Shown: positions 8,719 through 19,600 of the stretch, in pieces
Layout: the number at the start of each line of letters is the position of its first letter
Numbering within the stretch: position 1 is the first letter of the stretch
Source: Shimia thalassica
GTDB lineage: Bacteria > Pseudomonadota > Alphaproteobacteria > Rhodobacterales > Rhodobacteraceae
Length of the DNA stretch: 64,000 nucleotides
Direction of reading: 5' to 3'
Assembly (NCBI RefSeq): GCF_001458215.1
Contig: NZ_CYTW01000006.1
Location: 1 to 64,000 of the forward strand
The notes under the pieces: generated by a model
Databases searched by the model: none
What the model saw: the letters and a program-made list of their open reading frames with translations, nothing else
What the model was told of the DNA's origin: nothing
Translations under genes and position numbers: made by a program

Positions 8719-11349
8719 ATGCCCGAGCATATACTCGATTGGGCCAGTGTGGGTCCAAACGGCCTATACACGGCTGGTACGGGTCCGAGCGCGATAGGTG
8801 TCGGAGTCGTTTCCAGCTACAACAGTGATGGCCGGACGGCAGAAACACGATCCGACGGCACGCCAACTCAGAATGGGCTTTGGGTTGATGGCCTGACCAC
8901 TGGCGTAACCACACAGCTGGTTTTCGAGGCGCCTGTCCAGAACCTTTCATTTGAAATTTACAACATTGATCAGAATACCGGCGTCTGGGACGACCGGCTG
9001 ACAGTATTTGCAACTGATGCCACAGGTGCACAGGTCCCGGTGAGCTTTTCAGATCTCGATGGTTTGCACAGTGCTTCTGGAAACGTGGTCGATGCGGATG
9101 GCAATGCCTCTACCGGTATTGAAACAAGCGGCGCGGACGACTCGGTTTTTGTGTCTATCACCGGCCCCATCACGGCGCTGACATTTGTGTTCGAACCCGG
9201 CGAAAGTGCTACAGAAACGGGTACCTTTGGCATCGGTAACATCGGTCTGGATTCTGCGCCGCTCAGCGATGATATCGTGGACGGAACATCTGGCGACGAT
9301 ACGATAAACATTTTCTATACCGACGCTGAAGGCGACATGGTGACGTCCGGAGATGACATCATTCGTGCAGCGGAAGGCAATGATTCAATTGATGCCGATG
9401 CTGGCAATGATCGCATCTACGGTGAAGACGGGAATGACACCATCTTTGCGGGCACCGGTCACGACACTATTTTTGGTGGTGACGGCGCGGATTCGGTCGA
9501 GATGGGCTCGGGCAACGACATCTTCTTTGGCGGAGAAGGTGACGATTGGGTTAATGGCGATATCGGTAACGATGTTCTTCACGGCGGGACAGGCAATGAT
9601 TTCCTGCGTGGAAGCTTTGGTGAAGACACGATTCACAGCGGCGGTGCGGGCGACGGAGATGACTATCTTTGGGGTGGGTATCGCGACGACAGATTCGTTT
9701 TTCAGGACGGATTTGGCAATGACACGGTCGAAGGCGAAAGCATCGACGAGACCATTGGCGATACGCTTGACCTGACACGCGTCACAAGCGCCCTGACGAT
9801 TGATCTGACGTCTTCTATCGAAGGCACCGGAACCTTCACAGATGGTGTGGATACCGCCAACTATAACGAAATCGAACACATTCTTCTGGCGGATGGTAAC
9901 AACACCATCAAGCTGGGGGACGGGTCCGGGAATGACACCATTTCCGGTTTTCGGGTTCCAACAGACAACGGCGATGGCACCTATACCGCCATCGATACCC
10001 TGGATGTCACCGAGGTCACGCGAGATTTCGGAACGACCCCGATCACGGTACGCGATATCGTTGTCAGTGATGATGGCAGCGGAAATGCTGTTTTGACGTT
10101 CCCATACGGGGACACCTTGACGCTTGACGGTGTGCCGCCCAGCGCATTTGACGATCCGGAAATCTTTGAATCGATGGGCGTGCCGGAAGATCCGGACGGC
10201 ATCGTCACCGGCACCGGTGAGGATGATTTGATCTTTGTCGGATATGACGGCGACAACGATGGAGACCGGATCGACAACGATGATGCCTTGTTGCCGGGCG
10301 AATTCGGGGATGACGATATCGTGGTGGCCGGTGCAGGCAACGATCTCGTTTTCTCGGCTTTCGGACAGGACGAAGTGTTCGGGGGCCTTGGCAATGACAT
10401 TCTTTTTGGCGGTGAAGGGCATGATGCTCTTTACGGCGAAGACGACAACGACGACCTCTATGGCGAAGCAGGAAACGATACGCTGGACGGGGGTATTGGC
10501 GACGATACCTTAACGGGTGGCGCAGGTGCGGATGTCCTGATCGGGGGCGCGGGAAGCGATGACTTTCTTGGCGCGACGATTGGCGATGCGGTGTTTGGCG
10601 GCGACGGTGTTGGCGAAACCGACAGTCTTGATCTCACGGGGTACGGCCCCTTCAAGGTCGTTTATGACGATGGATCCACGACCTCTGGCCGTGTTGATTT
10701 TCTGGACAGCGGCGGAGCAGTCCTCGGTAATATGACATTCGAGGGCATCGAAAATATCGTTGCCTGTTTTACCACCGGCACCCTTTTGACGACGCCACGT
10801 GGAAGTGTACCCATTGAAGACATGACCGTCGGTAATCGAGTGCTGACACGCGATCATGGGTTTCAACGCATTCGTTGGATTGGTCATCGCGACGTCGGCC
10901 CAAGGGAATTTGAAACACACGCCCATTGGCAACCTGTCTGTATTCAACAGGGCGCGCTGGGCGAAGGTTTGCCCAATCGCGATACCTTGTTCAGCCCCAA
11001 TCACCGCGTGTTGTTATGCGGTGCACAAGCGATGCTGTATTTTGGTGAAGGTGAGGTTCTGGTGCCTGCCAAACATCTGATCGGGATGCAGGGGGTGACG
11101 GCCGCCGAGGTCGAGGAAATCACCTATTGGCACATCTTGTTTGATTGTCATGAACTGGTTCTGTCCAACAATGCATGGACCGAAAGCTTTCAACCCGGCA
11201 GCTATGTCATGAACGCTCTTGAAGAGGAGCAACGCAGGGAAATCTTCGAGCTCTTTCCGGAACTCGAAGGGGCAGATGCCAAGGATTTGTTCAGATCATC
11301 TCGCAGAACCCTGACACGAACCGAAGCAATGGTCTTTCACACACAATAG
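8719..11349 (+). CDS. RTX calcium-binding protein with C-terminal Hint domain
   Basis: An 876-residue protein without a classical signal peptide, as expected for type I secretion. Residues 1-180 form a beta-rich N-terminal region of unknown function. Two blocks of RTX nonapeptides (GGxGxDxxx type) follow at about 185-330 and 510-625; these bind calcium after export. From C683 a Hint (hedgehog/intein) domain runs to about residue 830, starting CFTTGTLLTTPRGSVPIED, and later contains SPNHRVLL with the block-F-like histidine. Such RTX-Hint proteins are common in Rhodobacteraceae and their Hint domain may self-cleave. No type I exporter is encoded in the window. It could be a surface or matrix protein of the adjacent EPS system, but only proximity supports this. 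Confidence 0.85.
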   Translation: MPEHILDWASVGPNGLYTAGTGPSAIGVGVVSSYNSDGRTAETRSDGTPTQNGLWVDGLTTGVTTQLVFEAPVQNLSFEIYNIDQNTGVWDDRLTVFATDATGAQVPVSFSDLDGLHSASGNVVDADGNASTGIETSGADDSVFVSITGPITALTFVFEPGESATETGTFGIGNIGLDSAPLSDDIVDGTSGDDTINIFYTDAEGDMVTSGDDIIRAAEGNDSIDADAGNDRIYGEDGNDTIFAGTGHDTIFGGDGADSVEMGSGNDIFFGGEGDDWVNGDIGNDVLHGGTGNDFLRGSFGEDTIHSGGAGDGDDYLWGGYRDDRFVFQDGFGNDTVEGESIDETIGDTLDLTRVTSALTIDLTSSIEGTGTFTDGVDTANYNEIEHILLADGNNTIKLGDGSGNDTISGFRVPTDNGDGTYTAIDTLDVTEVTRDFGTTPITVRDIVVSDDGSGNAVLTFPYGDTLTLDGVPPSAFDDPEIFESMGVPEDPDGIVTGTGEDDLIFVGYDGDNDGDRIDNDDALLPGEFGDDDIVVAGAGNDLVFSAFGQDEVFGGLGNDILFGGEGHDALYGEDDNDDLYGEAGNDTLDGGIGDDTLTGGAGADVLIGGAGSDDFLGATIGDAVFGGDGVGETDSLDLTGYGPFKVVYDDGSTTSGRVDFLDSGGAVLGNMTFEGIENIVACFTTGTLLTTPRGSVPIEDMTVGNRVLTRDHGFQRIRWIGHRDVGPREFETHAHWQPVCIQQGALGEGLPNRDTLFSPNHRVLLCGAQAMLYFGEGEVLVPAKHLIGMQGVTAAEVEEITYWHILFDCHELVLSNNAWTESFQPGSYVMNALEEEQRREIFELFPELEGADAKDLFRSSRRTLTRTEAMVFHTQ
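9280..9690 (+). repeat. Tandem RTX nonapeptide-coding repeats, first block
   Basis: Degenerate 27-base coding repeats with a GGC-AAT-GAT / GGC-GAC-GAT core specify calcium-binding GNDxx/GDDxx units inside the RTX-Hint gene. A second, similar block lies at about 10315-10565. The repeats are conserved as protein, not as identical DNA. Confidence 0.75.
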
Positions 11350-11411
11350 TTCTTTTTTGCAAAGCTGAATGACGGCATAGTTGTTATGCGCTGGCCGCCA
11401 GAGGAGCTGAC

Positions 11412-14345
11412 ATGAAACTGATCCGGAAATTAGCTTTTGTCGCCTTGGGGGCTTTGGCTTTGTCCCAACCCGCGAAGGCGGAAGATGAAATCAAGCTTTA
11501 TGTCTTTGGCAACAGCCTTGTTCATCATCAATCCGAAACCGAAGAAACCGCAGTGCCCTATTGGCTGGCCCAATTCGCAAATGCGGGCGGTAAAACATTT
11601 GCCGTTGATGGCGAATGGGGGTTTCTCAGGGACTTTGCCGCAGCAGGGCGCCCAAAAGCACAATGGAGCTTTAACGGAGCGCCACGCGCATGGACGCGCA
11701 ACATCCGGAATTTTGCGGATGTGGGATACAATGTTGTCATGGTGAACCCTGCCAACTTTATCCAATACAAATCCCCCGACGCCCCCTTTGATGGGGAAAA
11801 TGCGACGCGCGAAACGCCTTTGACAGCAACAGCGGCCATTTCTGCCAAAGCAGATGCCCCTCGTTTTGTCATTTACGAAGGTTGGGCAGATATGAGTGCC
11901 TTCGTCAGAAGCTTTCCGCCCCGCACACGACAGCTGCGAAGGTTTCACGAGTTCAATCAGGGTGAGTACCACCAGTGGTATGAAGACTATCATGCGCTCG
12001 TGAAAACTGCGTTGCCGGACAAAGATGTTGATCTGATCCCTGTGGCGCGGATTCTGAGCAAGATGTTTCAGAATGGGCCGCTCAAAGATATTCCTGTTGA
12101 GGCCCTCTATGTGGATGATGCTCCGCACGGCACACCGACGCTGTACTTCTTGGCAGCTGCAATCACGTATGTTGGCCTTTACGAAGATGCTTTACCGTCT
12201 GATATGAACCTGCCCGATACGCTGCATCCCGATTTGCGGGCGAACTATGATGCGGTCCGCGCCTTTATTCACGCAGAGATGGGCCAAAAGCAGACCACAG
12301 CACCCACAGCTGTTGCACCCAAGAAGGTCGCCGTTGCAAAGCCCGCACCAAATGCCGGAACACCTGCTCCGGGGCTTGGACTTGAGAACCCTTCTCTTGG
12401 CATGGGCGTCAGCGTCGTCGCTGACTGGAGCACGCAAAACGCTTTTATTGACCTTATGAAGTCCGCACGACCCTGGATCGGGCATGTTCCGGGTCAATGG
12501 GGCGGGATGAGTGCTGAAGATCTCGACTTTGGGGGGTTCTTCGATGAAGAGGGCTGGATCTGGGGTATTCCTCCCAAAATTGAAGCGGTCGAAACTTTTA
12601 TTCTTACGGATCAGCCGGAACAGTCCTCAAGCCTCACGGGACGTTACCGTCTTACCTATGACGGAGCGGGTGAGGTGTCCCTGACGGGGCGCGCGCGTGT
12701 GCAGTCCAGAGAAGACGGAGAAATCTGGTTTGAATATCGCCCCGGAGATGGCGTTGTCGGTATACGGATTGATCAAACCGATCCGATGCGTACCGGCGAT
12801 TATATCAACAACATTCGCGTATTGCGGGAAGATCACATCGCGTTGCACGAGGCGGGTCTGATTTTTAATCCTGATTGGCTGGATAAGGTCGGCGACCTGC
12901 GTGTTTTGCGGTTTATGGACTGGATGCAGACCAATGACTCGCGTGTATCCGAATGGGGGGAACGTCCTCTTGTGTCGGATTTCTCATACGCCTGGCGCGG
13001 TGTCCCGGTCGAGGTCATGGTTGCGCTGGGCAATCGCATCGGCGCTGACATCTGGGTGACGCTGCCGCATCAGGCGACAAACAATTATGCCGCCGAATTT
13101 GCGCGGATGGTCAAACGGGATTTGCATCCGGACCGAAAGGTCTTTGTCGAGTATTCCAACGAACTTTGGAACTTCACGTTCGAACAGGCCAACTGGGCCA
13201 GTGAAAAAGCTGTCGAGCGTTGGGGTGAAAAGGCCGGTGATGATGCGTGGATGCAATACGCCGGTATGCGAGCCGCCGAAATCGCCCGCATTTGGGAATG
13301 GGAATTTGGATCCGAGACAAAAGACCGGCTCGTGCGGGTTGTTGCGGTGCACACAGGATGGAAGGGCCTTGAACAGGTTCAGCTTGAAGCACCGCTTTGG
13401 CTGGAAGAAGCACGCGGCAACCCCGCGCCGATCACGGCTTTCGATGCTTATGCGGTTTCAGGGTACTTTGGCCTCGAACTCGGAAGTGATGAAGGGGCCG
13501 AGAAAACGCTTGGCTGGATAAACACATCGATGCAATCCGCGCTCAAAGATGCGATGGGGCAGGGGCTCAAGCGGGCGGCGATGCAGGACTATGTGCGTGA
13601 TCACCTTTTTGACGCCGCTATTCCCTTGGCGGCAGAGGCATTGCGCAACGGGTCGTTGTCTCTACTCACCAAAGATTTGCTGCCCTACCATGCCCGTGTC
13701 GCCAAAGAGAACGGCCTTGCCCTCGCGATGTACGAAGGTGGCACGCATGTCACGGGTATTGGTGAATGGGCGGACGACGAAGCCATGACCAATCTGTTTA
13801 TCCAACTGAACTATAGCCCCGAGATGGCCGGACTTTATCAAGAGCTTTTGAGCGCGTGGCGCAACACCGAAGGATCGATGTTCTTCAACGCCTACAGTGA
13901 TGTCTCGAACCCCAGCAAATGGGGCAGTTGGGGATCATTGCGGCATCTGGATGACACAAACCCGCGGTTTGACGCGCTGAGTGCTGCAAATCAACAACCG
14001 CCCCAATGGGACAATTCTCGTGAACAGGGGACCTTTCTTCATGGCGGCATTTTTGAAGGGACCGACGGGCCGGACCGGTTGGCTGGAACGGTAAAACATG
14101 ACGTTTTGCTTGGAAATTCCGGCGATGACGTCCTTGTTGCGGCAGGTCTTGCAGACAATCTTCATGGCGGTGCGGGCTATGACATTGCGGAACTTCCGGG
14201 AAATCAGGCGGATTATTTGATCCGGAAGATTGGCGAGCGAACCTTCATTGTTTCGGACAAGAGGCGGTTTGTTCTGGCCCAAATCGAAGCGGTCAAATTT
14301 TCCGGTGCCCAAGATAGCCTGCTTGAACTGGCGCAGTTGCAATGA
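11412..14345 (+). CDS. Secreted SGNH-like / glycoside hydrolase-like / RTX multidomain protein
   Basis: A 977-residue protein with a signal peptide (cleavage near AKA-ED, residue 24) and three parts. Residues 25-290 look like an SGNH hydrolase: FGNSL with S35 replaces GDSL, and D236-A-P-H239 matches the DxxH block. Residues about 320-870 resemble a clan GH-A TIM barrel, with the acid/base motif SNELW (N583, E584) and a candidate nucleophile in MYEGG (E775). Residues about 880-930 hold a short RTX calcium-binding segment. An esterase plus glycosidase in one exported chain would suit trimming or deacylating the polysaccharide made by the genes that follow. AGAGGAG precedes the ATG. The exact GH family is not recognised; the domain calls rest on motifs read by eye. 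Confidence 0.65.
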   Translation: MKLIRKLAFVALGALALSQPAKAEDEIKLYVFGNSLVHHQSETEETAVPYWLAQFANAGGKTFAVDGEWGFLRDFAAAGRPKAQWSFNGAPRAWTRNIRNFADVGYNVVMVNPANFIQYKSPDAPFDGENATRETPLTATAAISAKADAPRFVIYEGWADMSAFVRSFPPRTRQLRRFHEFNQGEYHQWYEDYHALVKTALPDKDVDLIPVARILSKMFQNGPLKDIPVEALYVDDAPHGTPTLYFLAAAITYVGLYEDALPSDMNLPDTLHPDLRANYDAVRAFIHAEMGQKQTTAPTAVAPKKVAVAKPAPNAGTPAPGLGLENPSLGMGVSVVADWSTQNAFIDLMKSARPWIGHVPGQWGGMSAEDLDFGGFFDEEGWIWGIPPKIEAVETFILTDQPEQSSSLTGRYRLTYDGAGEVSLTGRARVQSREDGEIWFEYRPGDGVVGIRIDQTDPMRTGDYINNIRVLREDHIALHEAGLIFNPDWLDKVGDLRVLRFMDWMQTNDSRVSEWGERPLVSDFSYAWRGVPVEVMVALGNRIGADIWVTLPHQATNNYAAEFARMVKRDLHPDRKVFVEYSNELWNFTFEQANWASEKAVERWGEKAGDDAWMQYAGMRAAEIARIWEWEFGSETKDRLVRVVAVHTGWKGLEQVQLEAPLWLEEARGNPAPITAFDAYAVSGYFGLELGSDEGAEKTLGWINTSMQSALKDAMGQGLKRAAMQDYVRDHLFDAAIPLAAEALRNGSLSLLTKDLLPYHARVAKENGLALAMYEGGTHVTGIGEWADDEAMTNLFIQLNYSPEMAGLYQELLSAWRNTEGSMFFNAYSDVSNPSKWGSWGSLRHLDDTNPRFDALSAANQQPPQWDNSREQGTFLHGGIFEGTDGPDRLAGTVKHDVLLGNSGDDVLVAAGLADNLHGGAGYDIAELPGNQADYLIRKIGERTFIVSDKRRFVLAQIEAVKFSGAQDSLLELAQLQ

Positions 14346-14361
14346 CGACAGGTCTAAGCAT

Positions 14362-15186
14362 TTGATCAGCATTATCATCCCAGCCAACAACGAAGCCGAT
14401 CTGATCGGGCGTTGTTTGGGTTCCCTGCTTATGGGGAAGGGCCCTGATGGGGGTGAGGTGATCGTTGTTGCGAACGGATGCTCTGATGATACGGCGGCAT
14501 GTGCTGCTGCGTTTTCCAATGAGTTCGCATTGAAAGGGTGGGCCCTGACGGTGATTGATCTCAAGCAAGGGGGCAAACCCAATGCCCTCAATGCTGGCGA
14601 TGCTGCTGCCAAAGGCGACAAACGGGTTTATCTGGATGCGGATATTGTCGTGTCCCCTGATTTGCTGGCCCAGCTTGATGATATCCTTTCGAAGGATGCG
14701 CCGGTTTATGCCAGCGGTACAATGCGGATTGCGCAGGCGGAAACATGGGTGTCACGCGCCTATGGCCGTATATATGCGCGCGTGCCGTTCATGACCCACG
14801 GTGTTCCGGGGGCGGGCCTTTTTGCGGTCAACGCCGCCGGGCGCGCCCGTTGGGGCGATTTTCCACAGATCATTTCTGACGATACATTTGTACGTCTCAG
14901 CTTTTCCCCGAACGAACGTATTGCCGTGCCAGCCCCCTATGACTGGCCTCTGGTCGAGGGTTTTTCGACTTTGGTACGCGTGCGCAGGCGTCAAAATACA
15001 GGTGTCGACGAGATTCAAAACCTCTATCCCTCGCTGTTGCAGAATGATGATAAACATCGCCTTGGCCTGTCCGGTATGCTGCGCCTGGCACTGACCGATC
15101 CAATCGGGTTTGCGGTTTACACAGCGGTGGCGCTTGCCGTTCGTTTTGGCCCCCGCGACACCTCAAACTGGGAGAGGGGACGATGA
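14362..15186 (+). CDS. Glycosyltransferase family 2, EPS locus
   Basis: A GT-A fold transferase of about 274 residues. It opens directly into the nucleotide-binding strand ISIIIPANNEADLIGRCL, has the DADI acceptor/metal motif (YLDADIVV) and a later ISDDTFVRL, and ends in a hydrophobic segment. It would add a sugar from a nucleotide donor on the cytoplasmic side of the membrane. No ATG fits: the only in-frame ATG (14230) lies 116 bases inside the preceding gene, while a TTG at 14362 follows an AGG by nine bases, so I use the TTG. Its stop overlaps the next gene's start as ATGA, so it is coupled to the flippase. Confidence 0.85.
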   Translation: MISIIIPANNEADLIGRCLGSLLMGKGPDGGEVIVVANGCSDDTAACAAAFSNEFALKGWALTVIDLKQGGKPNALNAGDAAAKGDKRVYLDADIVVSPDLLAQLDDILSKDAPVYASGTMRIAQAETWVSRAYGRIYARVPFMTHGVPGAGLFAVNAAGRARWGDFPQIISDDTFVRLSFSPNERIAVPAPYDWPLVEGFSTLVRVRRRQNTGVDEIQNLYPSLLQNDDKHRLGLSGMLRLALTDPIGFAVYTAVALAVRFGPRDTSNWERGR

Positions 15187-16571
15187 CAGAAACCCATCCC
15201 AGACCCTCTTTGTGGCGCCGCTTTAGTCAGGGCAAAAACCTTGGCGCGCGCGCTGCGCGCAGTTCGGTTTTCACCATTTTGGGATACGGCGGCAGCCAGT
15301 TCCTCAGGTTGCTGTCCAATCTGATCCTGACCCGTCTGCTGTTCCCCGAGGCGTTTGGCCTGCTCAGTCTGGTCTGGGTGTTCATGGTTGGGCTTCAGAA
15401 TTTCTCGGACATCGGTATTGCGACCTCGATCCAGCAAAACAAACGAGGGGACGATCCAGAGTTTCTAGACACCGCATGGACCTTGCAGGTGGTGCGGGGG
15501 CTTTTGTTGTGGGGGCTGACCATCGTCTTGGCACAACCCGTTGCCACGTTCTATGACGCGCCCCAACTCGCTCAGCTGCTTCCGGTTGTGGGTTTAACCT
15601 TGTTGATAGCGGGCTTTTTCCCCGCACGAAAAGAAAGCGCCAACCGGCATCTCATGCTGGGACGCGTCACCATGCTTGATCTTGGCGCACAGGCGTTTGG
15701 CCTTGTTGTGGGCGTATTGATCGCGTGGCTCACGGGGTCCATTTGGGCGCTGGTCTTTAGCGCTGTTGCGACCTCTGCTGTTCAGCTTGTGTTTTACAAT
15801 CTGTTCCTGCCGGGCCGCAAAAGCCGTTTTGGATTTGACAAGTCGTCAGCTGCGGAAATCGCCAAATTTGGCAGCTGGATCTTCTTTAGCACCATTGCAG
15901 GCTTCATCTTTTCCCAAGGGGACAAGCTGGTTCTCGGGAAATTTTTGTCGTTACATGCGCTGGGCATTTATAACATTGGCTTTTTCTGGGCGAGTTTTCC
16001 GCTGATGCTTGGGGGGATGGTTGTCTGGAAGGTGCTCATTCCGGTCTACAGGGAGCGCCCCCCGGCCCAGTCTTCTGATAATTTTCGCGCACTTCAAAAA
16101 CTGCGCTTTGCCTTGACCGGTGGCTTGTTTGTCATGCTGGTTTTTCTGGCCCTGTCCGGTGTTGTGATGGTGCATGTCCTCTATGATGATCGCTATGTCC
16201 TTGCAGGGGGCGTTTTGGTCATGGTGGCAATTGTGCAAATCCCGCAAGTCATTGTTTTAACTTACGATCAATCGGCACTCGCCTCGGGTGATGCCAGGCG
16301 TTTTTTCATTCTGGCTGCGACACGTGCGGCGTTTATGATCGCTGGCCTTTTGATAGGGGTGCAGGTGGCTGGACTTCTTGGTGCGTTGATCGGCCAAGCC
16401 GTTGCAATGATCCTGGTTTATCCTGTTGCAGTGTGGATGGCCCGCTCGCAAGGCAGCTGGGATCCCTTGCATGATGCGATTTTTGCAGGACTGGGCATCC
16501 TGTGCGCCACAGCCGCTTATAGTCTGAATTCCGAGGCCATTTACGCGCTATCGGCCTTGAATTTGCCCTAG
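15183..16571 (+). CDS. Oligosaccharide flippase, Wzx-like (MOP superfamily)
   Basis: A 462-residue polytopic membrane protein with about a dozen hydrophobic helices. The N-terminal segment FTILGYGGSQFLRLLSNLIL and the following LTRLLFPEAFGLLSL are typical of polysaccharide biosynthesis flippases. It would turn the undecaprenyl-linked repeat unit from the cytoplasmic to the periplasmic face for polymerisation. It overlaps the upstream glycosyltransferase by four bases and ends 100 bases before the PKS gene. The substrate sugar cannot be predicted from sequence. Confidence 0.9.
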   Translation: MTETHPRPSLWRRFSQGKNLGARAARSSVFTILGYGGSQFLRLLSNLILTRLLFPEAFGLLSLVWVFMVGLQNFSDIGIATSIQQNKRGDDPEFLDTAWTLQVVRGLLLWGLTIVLAQPVATFYDAPQLAQLLPVVGLTLLIAGFFPARKESANRHLMLGRVTMLDLGAQAFGLVVGVLIAWLTGSIWALVFSAVATSAVQLVFYNLFLPGRKSRFGFDKSSAAEIAKFGSWIFFSTIAGFIFSQGDKLVLGKFLSLHALGIYNIGFFWASFPLMLGGMVVWKVLIPVYRERPPAQSSDNFRALQKLRFALTGGLFVMLVFLALSGVVMVHVLYDDRYVLAGGVLVMVAIVQIPQVIVLTYDQSALASGDARRFFILAATRAAFMIAGLLIGVQVAGLLGALIGQAVAMILVYPVAVWMARSQGSWDPLHDAIFAGLGILCATAAYSLNSEAIYALSALNLP

Positions 16572-16671
16572 ATTCTTCATTCTGAGTAACGTTTTACCAT
16601 ATACTGTTGAATGAAGAGATTTCTCCCTGCGGGTTCTGAACGGAGCCGGCATAATTGCGTTGAGGCATTCT

Positions 16672-19600
16672 ATGGTTGAGCTTGATCCGGTTTCGACAGA
16701 AGACGACATCGCCATTGTCGGCATGGCGGCCCATTTGCCGGGTGCGGACGGGATTGATGCCTATTGGGCAAATCTGCGCGACGGCATCGAGTCGATCAAA
16801 AGCCTGAGCCAAAGCGAACTGGAAGAGGCGGGCGAGTCCCCGTCACGGATGCGGCACAAAAACTATGTTCCTTCAGCCGCAATTCTTGAGGATTTCGAAA
16901 AGTTTGATGCCGACTTCTTTGGGTTAAGCCCAAAGGAAGCGGCCATCATGGACCCGCAGCACCGTCAATTCCTCGAAGTCAGCTGGCAAGCTCTGGAAAA
17001 CGCAGCGCATCCACCAGAAACCTTTAATGGCCCAATCGGCGTTTTTGCTGGGTGTGGCATGGGCAGCTATTTCTATTTCAACATCTGCTCAAACCCCGAG
17101 CTGGTCCAAAACACCGGCATGTTCCTGTTGCGTCATACGGGCAATGACAAAGATTTTCTCAGCACTCGCCTGTCCCATATTCTTAACCTGACGGGTCCGT
17201 CCTTGGGTCTTCAGACCGCATGCTCGACATCTTTGGTGGCCGTGCATTATGCAGCGCAATCTTTGCTGAATGGCGAATGCGATATGGCGGTTGCCGGTGG
17301 TGTGACCATCGAGCTGCCCCATGCACGCGGATACATTTTTGAAGAAGGTGAAATCCTGTCACCGGACGGGCATTGTCACGCCTTTGATCACAGGGCGCAG
17401 GGAACGGTTTTTGGCAGCGGCGCGGGGGCCGTTGTGTTGCGCCGCCTCTCCGATGCCATCGCGGATGGAGACCACATCTGGGCCGTTGTGAAAGGGTCCA
17501 ATGTCAACAATGACGGCTCTGCCAAGGCTGGATACCTCGCACCCAGCGTGGACGGGCAGGCCGAAGCGATTGCGAATGCCCATGCTTTGGCGGGTATTTC
17601 GGCGGAAACGATCGATTATGTCGAATGCCACGGAACCGGTACATATCTGGGTGACCCGATCGAAGTTGCGGCCCTGACCGAAGCGTTTCGTGAAACAACG
17701 GATGATGCAGGATTTTGCCGCATTGGATCTGTGAAAACCAATATTGGCCATCTCGATACGGCTGCGGGTGCTGCAAGCCTTATCAAGACAGCGTTGTCAC
17801 TGCACCACAAACAGATGGCGCCAACCTTGGGATATGAAAAGCCAAATCCGGCCATTGATTTCGAAACCAGTCCCTTCAAGGTGAACGATACGCTTACCGA
17901 TTGGGTGTCGCACAAGGGGCCACGCCGCGCTGGTGTCAATTCGCTGGGCGTTGGCGGCACAAATGCGCATGTCGTGTTGGAAGAGGCCCCCGAGCGCCCA
18001 CCTTCACAAGAGGCCGATTGGCCCTTTTTCCCATTGGTCATTTCCGGACGCACCAACAAAGCGCTTGATGCTAACGCAGCAAGGCTTGCCGCACATCTTC
18101 GCGAAAACCCTGACCAGCCATTGGCAGATGTGGCCTTTACCCTGAAAGAAGGGCGCCGCGCATTTGAAAAACGCCGGGTGATCGTGGCCGAAACCCACGA
18201 AGAAGCCGCAGAGCTGCTTGAAACAAACAATCCGCGCCGCGTCTTCAACCACACGGCAGACATCGACAAACCAGAGTTGGTTTTCATGTTCCCCGGCGGT
18301 GGGGCGCAATATGTCGGTATGGCACGTGATCTCTATGAAACCGAACCCACGTTTATGGAGTGGATGGATCGTGGTTTTGAGTATTTAGAGACCCATTCAG
18401 ACGAAGATTTGCGAGCGCTCTGGCTTGCCGAAGGCGAGGAAGCTGTGCGTGCTGCGACGGTTTTGGCACGTCCTTCTGCGCAATTGCCTTTGATCATGAT
18501 GGTCGAATATGCGCTGGCACAGTTGTGGATCAGTTGGGGCGTGGCGCCCGCTGTTCTCGTGGGCCATTCGATGGGCGAAAACACCGCGGCGGCGCTGGCT
18601 GGGGTGATGTCATTTGAAGACTGTCTCGGGCTGGTTCTGCTGCGTGGACAACTGTTCGACACTGTGGCACCCGGCGGAATGCTCAGCGTGCCCCTGCCGC
18701 TGGCAGAGGTTCAGACATACCTTGATGACCGGCATGATATTGCATCGGTGAATGCCCCTGCGCTGACTGTCATTTCCGGACCTGATCAGGCATTGCAGGA
18801 TTTGGCGTCAAAGCTGGCGTTGGAGGAGATTGAAACACAGCGTATCAACATCGATATTGCGGCACATTCCGCAATGTTAGAGCCTATTTTAGACCGCTTT
18901 CGAAGCTATCTCGCCTCTATCACTCTCAATGCGCCGAACCTACCTATCGTTTCGAATCTGACCGGTGCGATCCTAAAGGATGAAGACGCGATGAGCCCCG
19001 ATTACTGGGTGGCCCATCTGCGCAACACCGTGATGTTCAGCGATGACATCTCGACTTTGTCGCAAGAGAAGAACCGCATTTATCTCGAGGTTGGTCCGGG
19101 CAAGGCGCTGAGTTCGCTGACACGTATGAACGGGCAGGTGCCTAACGACAAAATCCTCTCCAGCTTGCGACATCCGGACGAAGAGCTGGCCGACGATCTT
19201 TTCTTCCTACAGGTTCTGGGGCAACTTTGGGCCTGTGGCGTGGACGTTGACTGGGGTCAGATTTGGGGTGATGTGCCACGACAGCGCGTTGTTTTGCCGA
19301 CATATGCCTTTCAACGGTCCTCGTATTTTATCGAGCCGGGGTCATCCGTGATGACGCCCCCCGAAGCCGACCTGATGCGAGAAGAGGATCGCGCCAAATG
19401 GAGCTATGTTCCATCTTGGACACCGCAATATGCCGCCTGCGATCTCGATGTCACATCAGAGCTGCATCTGGCAGATAAACACAGCTGGCTGATCTTTGAA
19501 GATGAGTCTGGAATAGGCTCTAACATAGCTGAAAAGCTACAAAATGCCGGTCATGATGTAATATCCGTGGCGTCCGGTGACAAGTTTGGCAAAATTGACG

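Noticed and set aside
9280..10565. Tandem repeats as a possible CRISPR or satellite array
   Set aside because: The repeats are 27-base codon-phased RTX units within one open frame, with no constant repeat and variable spacer pattern.
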